Program-made: the position numbers and the translations under genes
Source: Thermococcus sp.
GTDB lineage: Archaea; Methanobacteriota_B; Thermococci; Thermococcales; Thermococcaceae
Reading direction: 5' to 3'
Length of the DNA: 53,192 nt
Assembly: GCA_027075325.1 (NCBI GenBank)
Contig: JALTBN010000092.1
Location: 1,487 to 54,678 of the forward strand
Shown here: positions 1 to 7,961 of the stretch, piece after piece
Layout of the letters: each line of letters begins with the position of its first letter
How positions within the stretch are numbered: the first letter of the stretch is position 1
The notes under the pieces: generated by a model
What the model was told of the DNA's origin: nothing
The model's database searches: none
What the model saw: the letters and a program-made list of their open reading frames with translations, nothing else

Positions 1-1920
1 TTGTGGGACAAGCCGGGGGAGAAGGTTCTCCTGCTTGGCAACCAGGCCATAGCCAGAGGGGCGCTCGAGGCGAACATAGCGGTCTACGCCGCCTACCCGG
101 GAACCCCGAGTTCAGAGCTTACCGATACGATGGCGGCCGTTGCCAAGAGGGCCGGCGTTTACATGGAGTACTCGACCAACGAGAAGGTCGCCTTTGAGAC
201 TGCTTTAGCCGCCGCCTGGAGCGGCCTCAGGGCAATGACGGCAATGAAGCACGTCGGCCTCAACGTTGCGGCGGATACATTCCTAAGCGCCGTCGGCATG
301 GGCGTCGAGGGCGGCTTCGTCATAATGGTCGCCGACGACCCGAGCATGTGGAGCAGCCAGAACGAGCAGGACACGCGCGTTTATGCCAAGTTCGCCAACG
401 TCCCGATCCTCGAACCGAGCGACCCGCACGAGGCCAAGGAGATGGTGAAGTACGCCTTCGAGCTGAGCGAGAAGTTCAAGCACTTCGTGATCCTCAGGAC
501 TACCACGAGGAGCTCCCATGCGAGGGGCGACGTCGTCCTCGGAGAATTGCCAGAGGAGATAAAGACCGGCAAGAGGAAGTTCGGGAAGTTCAAGAAGGAC
601 CCGACGAGGTTCGTTGACATCCCGGCCCACTCCCGGAGGTTCCACCCGCAGATACTCGAAAAGATAGAGAAAATCCGCGAGGAGCTCAACGACTGCCCCT
701 TCAACTGGATCGAGGGTGATGAGAACGCCAAAGTGGGCATAATAGCTCCGGGCCTCAGCTACGCCTACGTCAAGGAGGCCCTGGCGTGGCTCGGCGTCGA
801 TAACGTCAAGATACTCAAGCTCGGAACACCCTTCCCGGTCCCCTACGGCCTGCTTGAGAAGTTCTTCGACGGCCTCGAGAGGGTCCTCATAGTTGAGGAG
901 CTCGAACCCGTCGTCGAGGAGCAGGTCAAGACCTGGGCCTACGACAAAGGCTTGAGGATACCGATTCACGGCAAAGACCTCGTGCCAAGGGTTTACGAGA
1001 TGACCACGAGGAGGGCTGTGGAGGCTATATCGAAGTTCCTCGGCCTCGAGACCCCGATAGACTTCGGTGAGATCGACGAGAAGTACAGGGCCGTTCAGGA
1101 GATAGTCCCGCCGAGGCCGCCTTCACTGTGCCCGGCCTGCCCGCACAGGAACACCTTCTTCGCCATAAGGAAGGCGGCTGGACCGAAGGCGATATTCCCG
1201 AGCGACATAGGCTGTTATACCCTCGGTGTTCTCCCGCCGCTCAAGACCGTCGATACCACCGTCGCGATGGGTGCCTCTATAGGAGTTGCCCACGGCCTGA
1301 GCGTGGCCATGAACGGAAGCATAGCCGAGGACGAGCACAGGGAGGGCAAGGGCAAGCAGATCATCGTCGCCACCATAGGAGACTCAACGTTCTTCCACAC
1401 CGGTCTACCGGCGCTGGCAAACGCGATCTACAACCGCTCCAACGTCCTCATAGTGGTCCTCGACAACCTCGTCACGGCTATGACCGGCGACCAGCCCAAC
1501 CCCGGGACTGGCGAAACTCCGCACGGTCCAGGAAAGCAGATCAAGATCGAGGAGGTCGCCAGGGCAATGGGGGCGGACTTCGTCGAGGTCGTCGACCCCT
1601 ACGACATCAAGGCCACCTACGAGGCCGTCAAGAGGGCCCTTCAGGTCGACGGCGTGAGCGTAGTTGTTTCGAGGCAGCCGTGTGCCCTCTACAGGATAGG
1701 CCAGATGCGCAGGAGGGGCGAGAAGTGGCCGGTCTACTACGTCATCGAGGACAAGTGTACCGGCTGTAAGATCTGTATCAACGCCTACGGCTGTCCGGCC
1801 ATCTACTGGGACGCCGAGAGCAAGAAGGCCAAGATAGACCCGACGATGTGCTGGGGCTGCGGCGGATGTGCCCAGGTATGTCCGTTCGATGCCTTTGCGC
1901 CCATGGAGGAGGGTGAGTGA
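1..1920 (+). CDS. iorA: Indolepyruvate ferredoxin oxidoreductase, alpha subunit (5' end outside window)
   Basis: This subunit carries out CoA- and ferredoxin-dependent oxidative decarboxylation of aryl pyruvates made by transamination of aromatic amino acids. It acts in the cytoplasm. The reading frame is open at base 1, and known family members have a short extra N-terminus before the [15 protein letters not shown] stretch, so the TTG at base 1 is probably an internal Leu codon. A thiamine-diphosphate binding segment begins with GDS near residue 460 (window numbering). The C-terminus holds two ferredoxin-like clusters: C586, C589, C592, C598 and C617, C620, C623, C627. The gene ends one base before iorB, so the two form a translationally linked pair. 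Family assignment is very secure; only the start is unknown. Confidence 0.97.
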   Translation: MWDKPGEKVLLLGNQAIARGALEANIAVYAAYPGTPSSELTDTMAAVAKRAGVYMEYSTNEKVAFETALAAAWSGLRAMTAMKHVGLNVAADTFLSAVGMGVEGGFVIMVADDPSMWSSQNEQDTRVYAKFANVPILEPSDPHEAKEMVKYAFELSEKFKHFVILRTTTRSSHARGDVVLGELPEEIKTGKRKFGKFKKDPTRFVDIPAHSRRFHPQILEKIEKIREELNDCPFNWIEGDENAKVGIIAPGLSYAYVKEALAWLGVDNVKILKLGTPFPVPYGLLEKFFDGLERVLIVEELEPVVEEQVKTWAYDKGLRIPIHGKDLVPRVYEMTTRRAVEAISKFLGLETPIDFGEIDEKYRAVQEIVPPRPPSLCPACPHRNTFFAIRKAAGPKAIFPSDIGCYTLGVLPPLKTVDTTVAMGASIGVAHGLSVAMNGSIAEDEHREGKGKQIIVATIGDSTFFHTGLPALANAIYNRSNVLIVVLDNLVTAMTGDQPNPGTGETPHGPGKQIKIEEVARAMGADFVEVVDPYDIKATYEAVKRALQVDGVSVVVSRQPCALYRIGQMRRRGEKWPVYYVIEDKCTGCKICINAYGCPAIYWDAESKKAKIDPTMCWGCGGCAQVCPFDAFAPMEEGE

Positions 1921-1921
1921 G

Positions 1922-2530
1922 ATGAAAGAGTACAACATCGTCATAACCGGTGTCGGCGGCCAGGGGATCCTTACCGCCGCTAACCTGCTCGGCTGGGCGG
2001 CGTTGAGGGCCGGCTACAAGGTCCGCGTTGGCGAGGTTCACGGCATGAGTCAGCGCTTTGGAAGCGTCATCGCCTACGTCCGCTTTGGCGAGGACGTTTA
2101 CGGCGCGATGGTTCCCGAGGGGAAGGCGGACGTCATACTCAGCTTCGAGCCGGTTGAGGCGTTGAGGTACATCAACTACCTCAAGAAAGGAGGCCTGGTT
2201 TTCACGAACGCGAGGCCCATCCCGCCCGTCCAGGTCTCGATGGGCCTGGCCAGCTACCCGACCCTTGAGGAAATGAGGAAGATCATCGAGGATGACTTCG
2301 GGGGCAGGTTCATGGCCTTCGACGCCGAGAAGCTTGCTATAGAGGCAGGAAACATCATAACCACCAACGTCGTCCTCATCGGAGCGCTAACTCAGACGCC
2401 GGGCTTCCCGCTGGATGCGGAGCATGTGAAGGACGTTATCAAGGTCAGCGTCCCGCTCAAGGCCGTCGATGTTAACATGAAGGCCTTCGACCTCGGTGTT
2501 AAGGCAGCGAAAGAGATGCTGGGGCTTTGA
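1922..2530 (+). CDS. iorB: Indolepyruvate ferredoxin oxidoreductase, beta subunit
   Basis: This 202-residue protein is the partner of IorA and belongs to the gamma-domain family of 2-oxoacid:ferredoxin oxidoreductases. It starts with the typical glycine-rich [17 protein letters not shown] segment (residues 6-22). The ATG at 1922 lies one base after the iorA stop and is preceded by GAGGGTGAGTGAG, which serves as ribosome binding site inside the iorA terminus. A longer in-frame extension upstream from 1868 would overlap iorA and has no binding site. A pyrimidine-rich stretch follows the stop (about 2537-2565) and may terminate the operon. Confidence 0.96.
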   Translation: MKEYNIVITGVGGQGILTAANLLGWAALRAGYKVRVGEVHGMSQRFGSVIAYVRFGEDVYGAMVPEGKADVILSFEPVEALRYINYLKKGGLVFTNARPIPPVQVSMGLASYPTLEEMRKIIEDDFGGRFMAFDAEKLAIEAGNIITTNVVLIGALTQTPGFPLDAEHVKDVIKVSVPLKAVDVNMKAFDLGVKAAKEMLGL

Positions 2531-2617
2531 GAGAACGCCTTTGCTTTCTTTTTCCTTCCCTTCTGATGGACTTCGCTGCATGCCTTACCGCTGGCTCCGC
2601 CACTCGAAACCCTTATA

Positions 2618-2635
2618 ACTTACCCCGGGGTAAGT
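2618..2635. promoter_or_regulatory. Perfect 18-bp palindrome overlapping the promoter of the ATPase gene
   Basis: The sequence ACTTACCCCGGGGTAAGT is a perfect palindrome. It directly abuts a TATA-like CTTATAA (2612-2618) and sits 18 bp before the start codon of the ATPase gene at 2654. A further half site, GGGGTAAGT, recurs at 2646-2654 across the ribosome binding site. Position and symmetry fit an operator bound by a dimer that blocks the promoter. The identity of the binding protein is unknown. Confidence 0.7.
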
Positions 2636-2653
2636 AACTTATGGTGGGGTAAG

Positions 2654-3745
2654 TTGCTGTTCGACCTGCAGCCGAAAACCAAGCGGGAGGACCTGTACGA
2701 TAGGGAGAATGAATTGAGGGAGTTTCAGAGCGCAGTGAACTTGGGGGAGAGGCTGATCCTTCTGCTAGGCATAAGACGCCTCGGGAAAAGCTCCCTCCTG
2801 AACGTCGCCCTCACCGAGTCCGGGATGCCCTACGCAAAAATCGATGTCCGCTCCCTTTACTTTACCCACGGCTCAATACCCCAGGAGATTCTGGCCCGAA
2901 AAATCCTTGATTCGCTCCTCTCAACTGTCTCGGCGCGTAAATCACTCAGGCTTAGGCTTGAAAAGGCCCTGGGTTCCATCCGGGGGGTGAAGGTTTCGGG
3001 CCTGAGCGTGGAGTTCGATAGGAAGCCCGACCTTGCAGAAATTCTGGAGAAGATGAACTCCTGGGCAGAGAACGAGAACCTGAGGGCGATAATTGCCTTT
3101 GATGAAGCCCAGTACCTCAGGCTTTCGGGAATCCGGTATGACGGCCTGATAGCCTACGCGGTGGACAATCTGCCAGGGATAACCTTCGTACTCACGGGAT
3201 CTGAGGTGGGAATGCTCCACGACTTCCTTGGTTTTGAGGATCCCAAAAAACCCCTCTTTGGCAGATACGCGAGGGAGATAGCGCTTCAAAGGTTCAGGCG
3301 GGAGGAGAGCATGGACTTCCTCAGTAGGGGTTTCGAAGAGGTAGGCATCAAACCGAGTGAAGAAGAAATCGAGGGTGCCGTCGAGAAGCTCGACGGAATA
3401 GTCGGCTGGCTCACGATGTACGGTTATCTCCGCGGGGTTAGGAAGCTTTCCCACGCCCGCGCTATGGATGAACTCTTCAACATGGCCGAAAAGCTCATCT
3501 GGGAGGAGCTTTCATCCCTCATCCGGAACAGCAGACGGTACGGGGTTATATTGAAGGCCGTCGCGATGGGGAACGCTAAGTGGAGCACCATAAAGGAGTA
3601 CGTGGAGTTCAAGATGGGGCCGGTAAACGACGCGAAGTTTTCCATCCTTCTCAAGAACCTCCTCAAGTACGGCTACCTTGAAAAAATAGGCAACGAATAC
3701 GCCATCCCTGACCCCGTTGTTAAGGAAGTCGTGAAGACCCTTTAA
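2654..3745 (+). CDS. Archaeal AAA-type ATPase with C-terminal winged helix (stand-alone STAND/ATPase family)
   Basis: The 363-residue protein belongs to the archaeal ATPase family common in Thermococcales and often linked to mobile DNA. The Walker A motif GIRRLGKS lies at residues 39-46, and a Walker B-like AIIAFDEAQ lies near residue 145. A TGSEVG sensor-like segment follows, and the last 80 residues look like a winged helix. Translation starts at TTG 2654, preceded by GGTGGGG. The gene has its own promoter overlapped by a perfect palindrome, and a related palindrome begins right after its stop codon. Biological role is unknown; members of this family have been proposed to act in DNA transactions or as NTP switches. 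It is not obviously in an operon with its neighbours. Confidence 0.85.
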   Translation: MLFDLQPKTKREDLYDRENELREFQSAVNLGERLILLLGIRRLGKSSLLNVALTESGMPYAKIDVRSLYFTHGSIPQEILARKILDSLLSTVSARKSLRLRLEKALGSIRGVKVSGLSVEFDRKPDLAEILEKMNSWAENENLRAIIAFDEAQYLRLSGIRYDGLIAYAVDNLPGITFVLTGSEVGMLHDFLGFEDPKKPLFGRYAREIALQRFRREESMDFLSRGFEEVGIKPSEEEIEGAVEKLDGIVGWLTMYGYLRGVRKLSHARAMDELFNMAEKLIWEELSSLIRNSRRYGVILKAVAMGNAKWSTIKEYVEFKMGPVNDAKFSILLKNLLKYGYLEKIGNEYAIPDPVVKEVVKTL

Positions 3746-3761
3746 CTTACCCCCCGGTAAG
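3746..3761. repeat. Imperfect copy of the upstream palindrome directly after the ATPase stop codon
   Basis: CTTACC and GGTAAG arms enclose CCCC here, giving the same arms as the palindrome at 2618-2635. The copy begins at the first base after the TAA stop (3743-3745). The two copies thus bracket the ATPase gene exactly. It could be a second operator, a transcription end signal or a relic of how the gene was inserted. Confidence 0.65.
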
Positions 3762-3798
3762 CTACAGCCTCCTCCGCCCTTTAGATCCCGAATTCCGC

Positions 3799-4431
3799 TC
3801 AGATGTACCCCCTCTCATCCTCCTTCACAGCCTTCTTGAGCTCCGCCAAGAGCGCTTCGGCCTCCTTCTTCTCCATGCCGACTTTCTTCGTGAGGAACTC
3901 AACTATATCCTTCTCGCTGGCACCGTTTTGCATCCTTTCCAGCACCATCAGGGCCAGTCTCTCGAATACCATCTCCTGAAACTCCTGGGTAAGACCGAGA
4001 GAATCCATTAGAACGTTCATTCCTACGAGGAGGGCCGTGAGGGCGTCGTTGAACTCCTCCTTCCCCAGGGTTTTCTCGTCCAGGTCGACCCTCAGCGTTA
4101 TCTCGTCGTTCATACCGCTCAGGGTAAACTTGAGGAGGTTCATACGTTCGTTCAGAACCAGGAGTGTGTGGTAAGCCTTCACCTTTTCCTCAAGCCGCAT
4201 GGCTATGGTCTCCACGCCAGAGGGAACCGCAAGCCTGACAAAGCCGTCCATGAAAAGAACGTTCAGGAGAAACGGTATTTTTGGATGCTCGGCTACGTAG
4301 TGGTTTTCTCCCTCTTCTTTAACGTTCCAGGGCAGGTCCACTATATCCTCGGCCCCCTCGCTCCCGCTCTTCAGCCACTCGATAATCTGTTCCTTTATCA
4401 CGGCGGTCACCGTATATCCTACGCTCTCCAC
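3799..4431 (-). CDS. Conserved hypothetical protein, 210 aa (YbjN/secretion-chaperone-like look)
   Basis: I do not recognise a named function. The protein is soluble and acidic. The first 140 residues look like an alternating alpha/beta fold resembling YbjN or type III secretion chaperone-like proteins, and the last 70 are helical and charged (EKDIVEFLTKKVGMEKKEAEALL). Translation is taken from GTG 4431; a later GTG at residue 8 is possible because no clear ribosome binding site precedes either. The gene is divergent from the ureohydrolase at 4480, with less than 50 bp between the starts. The structural comparison is a weak impression from sequence pattern only. Confidence 0.7.
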   Translation of the reverse strand: MESVGYTVTAVIKEQIIEWLKSGSEGAEDIVDLPWNVKEEGENHYVAEHPKIPFLLNVLFMDGFVRLAVPSGVETIAMRLEEKVKAYHTLLVLNERMNLLKFTLSGMNDEITLRVDLDEKTLGKEEFNDALTALLVGMNVLMDSLGLTQEFQEMVFERLALMVLERMQNGASEKDIVEFLTKKVGMEKKEAEALLAELKKAVKEDERGYI

Positions 4432-4479
4432 CTACAAAAACCTTTTTTACCCGTTGTCTCTTCTGGGGTCGGTGAGAAC

Positions 4480-5349
4480 ATGGAGTTCCTTTACACGTAT
4501 GAGACCCTTAAGCTTGAGTTCCCGCTTACGAAGCCGGAGGAGGCGAGTTTCGTCATCCTTGGCGTTCCCTTCGACGGCACGACGAGCTTTAAAGCGGGAG
4601 CGCGCTTCGGGCCGGCTCTCATCAGGCACGCGACTCTCAACCTGGAGAGCTACGTCCTCGACTATGATATCGACATCGCTGAACTCCCGATAGCGGACAT
4701 AGGTGACGTTGCAGTTGTCGCGGGCGACCCGAGGAAGACCGCCGACAGGGTGCGGGAGACGGTTGAGGAGATAAAGCGGGCCAATCCAGGTGCTCTTCCG
4801 ATACTTCTCGGCGGTGAGCACTCCCAGACCCTCGGGGCGGTTGAGGCATTGAGACCGAGAAGCTACGTCGTCTTCGACGCCCACCTCGACCTGCGCGACA
4901 GCTACGAGGACAACCCCTACAACCACGCCTGCGTTGCCAGGAGGATAAGTGAGCTGGGCGTTAGGGAGGCGATGTTCGGGATAAGGAGCGGGACGAAGGA
5001 GGAAGTCGATTACGCAGAGGGGAAAGGCATCCCCTGGATCCACGCGAGGGACTACAGCTTCGACGCCTTTGTGGATCTCGTTAAACCCCTGCCGGAACCG
5101 GTCTACCTCTCGATCGACATAGACGCCTTCGACCTCTCGCTCGTTCCTTCGACTGGGACACCGGAGGCCGGTGGTCTGGTCTTCTGGGATGTTATCGAGG
5201 CGGTGGAATGGCTTGTCGAGAACAAAAAAATAGCCGGCTTCGACATAATGGAGGTCGCCGGGGAGAACCTTGGTGACATCACCGCACTGACGGCGGCCAA
5301 ACTGCTCTTCTACTTCATCGGGGCGATGGGCTCAAGGGGACGTTTTTAA
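4480..5349 (+). CDS. speB: Agmatinase-family ureohydrolase (polyamine biosynthesis)
   Basis: This 289-residue enzyme hydrolyses a guanidino group to release urea. In Thermococcus the family member acts on N1-aminopropylagmatine or agmatine in the pathway to long-chain polyamines. The binuclear manganese ligands are all visible: GGEHS with H114, DAHLD with D133, H135 and D137, and DIDAFD with D213 and D215. The start at ATG 4480 follows GGTGAGAAC; a longer in-frame extension runs through the divergent gene and is spurious. Substrate choice between agmatine and aminopropylagmatine cannot be decided from sequence alone. Confidence 0.92.
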   Translation: MEFLYTYETLKLEFPLTKPEEASFVILGVPFDGTTSFKAGARFGPALIRHATLNLESYVLDYDIDIAELPIADIGDVAVVAGDPRKTADRVRETVEEIKRANPGALPILLGGEHSQTLGAVEALRPRSYVVFDAHLDLRDSYEDNPYNHACVARRISELGVREAMFGIRSGTKEEVDYAEGKGIPWIHARDYSFDAFVDLVKPLPEPVYLSIDIDAFDLSLVPSTGTPEAGGLVFWDVIEAVEWLVENKKIAGFDIMEVAGENLGDITALTAAKLLFYFIGAMGSRGRF

Positions 5350-5526
5350 TCATTTTCTCCCGTTCTGATGTCATAGGACGTGCAAGGGCATTGCATCCGG
5401 AGTTTGGAAAACAATCCTTTAGATGGGATGAATTAGTTGATACAATGCCCTGACCATGTCTCTGATGCTCATATACCCTCACTAACCCTTAAATATCAAT
5501 CTTCCATATTTTTGGCGGTGGTGACT

Positions 5527-6021
5527 GTGGACGTTGAGCAGGCGCTTGAAAAGTTCCATTCGCTTAAGCTCGCCGACATAATTCCCAGACCCGGGGCTAT
5601 GCCCCTTGTTACGGAGGACGCGGATCTGCTGAGCGTTCTTAAGATACTGCGCACGAGGCACCATGTTTGGGTCGTTAGGGACAAGGAAAGCATGGAGCTG
5701 GTGGGGGTAGTCCGCTACATGGACGTCATAGACGTTCTCCTTCCACCGGAGGCTCACAGGTTCAAACTTGGAATGACCAGCAAGACCATGAAGTCCCTTC
5801 TGGGTGGGGCGGCAACCGCAGGGGACGTAGCTGAGAAGCACGTGCTCACAATTGAGGGTGATGAAACGGTTCTGGATGCCCTCTCCAAGATGCGCAAGTA
5901 CAAGGTACAGGTGCTGGCCGTGGTGGACGGTGACAGGCTGATTGGAGAGGTAAGCCTGCGCATACTCATAGACGAACTCCTGAGACTGCTGAGAGTGGGT
6001 GGTGCTCAATGGAAGCGGTGA
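5527..6021 (+). CDS. Protein with two CBS domains, paired with a cation/proton antiporter
   Basis: The protein has about 164 residues and consists of two CBS motifs, one around LADIIPRPGAMPLVTEDADL and a second around GDVAEKHVLTIEGDETVLDA. CBS pairs usually bind adenine nucleotides and regulate a partner. The last 13 bases overlap the start of the antiporter gene at 6009, so the two are translationally coupled. This strongly suggests that the CBS protein senses nucleotide or energy state for the antiporter. Start choice is uncertain between several GTG codons at 5518-5527; GTG 5527 has GGTG six bases upstream. Confidence 0.85.
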   Translation: MDVEQALEKFHSLKLADIIPRPGAMPLVTEDADLLSVLKILRTRHHVWVVRDKESMELVGVVRYMDVIDVLLPPEAHRFKLGMTSKTMKSLLGGAATAGDVAEKHVLTIEGDETVLDALSKMRKYKVQVLAVVDGDRLIGEVSLRILIDELLRLLRVGGAQWKR

Positions 6022-7328
6022 CGTGGCTGCTCTTTGCGATCGGCGTATCACTCATCCTGGCCAAGATAGGGGATTCAATAATCGAGCGCTTTGAGCTTCC
6101 GGGAGTCCTCGGGGAGCTGATAATGGGCATGATACTCGGAAACCTCGTTTACTTTGGCGTGGTAGCCCCCCAGTACCTGCCCATAGTCAGCGGGCAGAAC
6201 TTCACAACGAACGCGACGGCGGTGGCAGACTTCATGGCCAAACTGGGCATAATCTTCCTGCTCTTCCTTGGTGCCCTCGATACCGACATCGATCAGCTCA
6301 AGAAAACCGGCGTTACCGCGACGGTCTCAACGGTTCTCGGCGTCTTTGTCCCCCTGATAATGGGATGGTTCGCGCTCATGGCAATGGGCTACCCCAGCAG
6401 GGAGGCCTTCGCCGGTGGCGTTCTCCTGACCGCGACCAGCATCGGCCTGACCGTGAGGGTCATGATGGACCTGGGGGTGCTGAAGAGCGAGGTCGGCGCG
6501 GCTTCCCTCAGCGCGAGCGTCATGGACGACTTCCTGGGTATAGCACTCGTCGTCTTCGCCGTGGGGAGTGGGAGTCTCCTTAACCTTACTATCAAGATAG
6601 TGGCCTTCTTCGTGATAACCGGCGTGATCTGGTGGTTCCTCGTTGACTACTACATCAAATTCGCCGAGAGGCTCCACGTTGAGAAGGGCATCCTGGGAAT
6701 GGTCCTTGGAATGATGTTCCTCTTCGCGGCTTTAGCGGAGGGCTGGTTCGCGGCGGCGATCGAGGGCGCCTTCATGATGGGTCTCGTCCTCTCGAAGCTC
6801 CCGGAAGGAAAGCGCCTCATGGACGACGTCAGGGCGATTGGATACGGTCTGCTCATACCGTTCTTCTTCGTGCACACCGGTGCCATGCTCAACATGACGG
6901 TCTTTGAGCACAAGAACGCTCTTGTCCTGGCTACAGTTCTGACCACCATAGCGGTCATTGGAAAGATACTCGGCAGGGGATTCGGTGCGTGGATAACAGC
7001 GTGGGGCCGCGGAAGGGACTTCCTTATGACGAGGGAAAATGCCTGGATGTCTCTCCAGATGGGCATTGGATCAATCCCCAGGACAGAGGTTGCACTCGTT
7101 GACCTTATGGTCGCCATCCAGGGTGGTGCGATACCGCCGAAGGACGCCCAAGAGTTCATAGCGGCGACGCTGATATTCATAACCGTCTCCGTGCTCATAA
7201 CGCCGCCTCTCCTCAAGTGGGCGTTCAAGGCGGAGATAGAGGAGGCCAACGCAGCCAGAGCAGCACAGAAGACCGAGAGAATACAGGAGACCAAGAAGAG
7301 GATAAAAGAGATTAGAGGCTCCCAGTGA
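6009..7328 (+). CDS. CPA2-family cation:proton antiporter
   Basis: The 439-residue protein has about 12 hydrophobic segments and the Na+/H+ exchanger fold of the CPA2/KefB group. Visible are an early GVLGELIMGMILG helix and a central region ASVMDDFLGIALVVFA, whose Asp pair is the usual ion-binding site of the family. The C-terminal 35 residues are a charged cytosolic helix. The transported ion (Na+ or K+) is not evident. The start lies inside the CBS gene, giving a two-gene unit. Confidence 0.92.
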   Translation: MEAVTWLLFAIGVSLILAKIGDSIIERFELPGVLGELIMGMILGNLVYFGVVAPQYLPIVSGQNFTTNATAVADFMAKLGIIFLLFLGALDTDIDQLKKTGVTATVSTVLGVFVPLIMGWFALMAMGYPSREAFAGGVLLTATSIGLTVRVMMDLGVLKSEVGAASLSASVMDDFLGIALVVFAVGSGSLLNLTIKIVAFFVITGVIWWFLVDYYIKFAERLHVEKGILGMVLGMMFLFAALAEGWFAAAIEGAFMMGLVLSKLPEGKRLMDDVRAIGYGLLIPFFFVHTGAMLNMTVFEHKNALVLATVLTTIAVIGKILGRGFGAWITAWGRGRDFLMTRENAWMSLQMGIGSIPRTEVALVDLMVAIQGGAIPPKDAQEFIAATLIFITVSVLITPPLLKWAFKAEIEEANAARAAQKTERIQETKKRIKEIRGSQ

Positions 7329-7361
7329 GCCCTGTTTTCACATTATTCCACGTTTTGAGGC

Positions 7362-7832
7362 TCAGCCAAAGAAGGCTCCCATCATGTCCATCTGCTCTTC
7401 GCTCATGCCCTTTATCTTGAACTCAGGCATCTCTGCCTTAAGCTTCTCGTACTCTTCACCGGTTATCTCCCTCGCCTCACCGTTCTCGACGAGGTAGAAG
7501 AGCCCGTACTCTGGGTCGCGGTAGGCGATGAGGAACTTCTTAGTCTCTATGTCGTCAAAGCTCACGAAGATAACGTTTCCTCCGGTGTACGGCTTCTTGC
7601 ACTTGAAGGGAAAGCTCGAGGAGTTGAGCATCGCATCGCCGAGGGCCTGGTTTGCCCTCTCACCGTTTATCTCGGTCCAGAACTTCCTCCCCTCGAAGTC
7701 GCCCTCGACCACTATCAGAAACCTCCGGCCGTCGAGCTCAACTATCGGGGCGCCCTTCTCGGTCAGTATCCTGAACAGCTCGCCGATGGTCTCGGCGTTC
7801 CTAAGGGAAGCAACGAATCCTTCAACCTTCAT
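7362..7832 (-). CDS. Conserved Thermococcales protein of unknown function, 156 aa
   Basis: The protein is soluble and acidic with mixed alpha/beta pattern; no motif of known function is recognised. ATG 7832 is preceded by GGTGGATAAC and is preferred to an in-frame GTG three codons earlier, which is itself part of the binding site. It is convergent with the antiporter. A mostly AT-rich spacer of about 130 bp separates its start from the ClC gene. Confidence 0.75.
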   Translation of the reverse strand: MKVEGFVASLRNAETIGELFRILTEKGAPIVELDGRRFLIVVEGDFEGRKFWTEINGERANQALGDAMLNSSSFPFKCKKPYTGGNVIFVSFDDIETKKFLIAYRDPEYGLFYLVENGEAREITGEEYEKLKAEMPEFKIKGMSEEQMDMMGAFFG

Positions 7833-7961
7833 GTTATCCACCGGATTGGGTTATGCAGGGAGCTATAAAAGCTTAAGCCCTTTTTCTGTGTCTGAGGATA
7901 AACGGTAAAAATCCTTTTGGAGACTAACAACTGGAATCAAATGAAGAGTGGGGGATAGAAA

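Noticed and set aside
1..3. TTG at base 1 as the true start of iorA
   Set aside because: The family has a conserved N-terminal extension before WDKPGEKV, and the frame is open at the window edge, so the start is most likely outside.
1128..1769. Long alternative frames inside iorA and other genes
   Set aside because: They are Arg/Gly/Pro-rich shadows caused by high GC codon use and lie inside strongly supported genes.
5420..5480. C/D-box-like RNA between the ureohydrolase and CBS genes (TTGATAC, CCTGACC, CTGATGC)
   Set aside because: No full C box (RTGATGA) with matching D box and spacing is present; the resemblance is loose.
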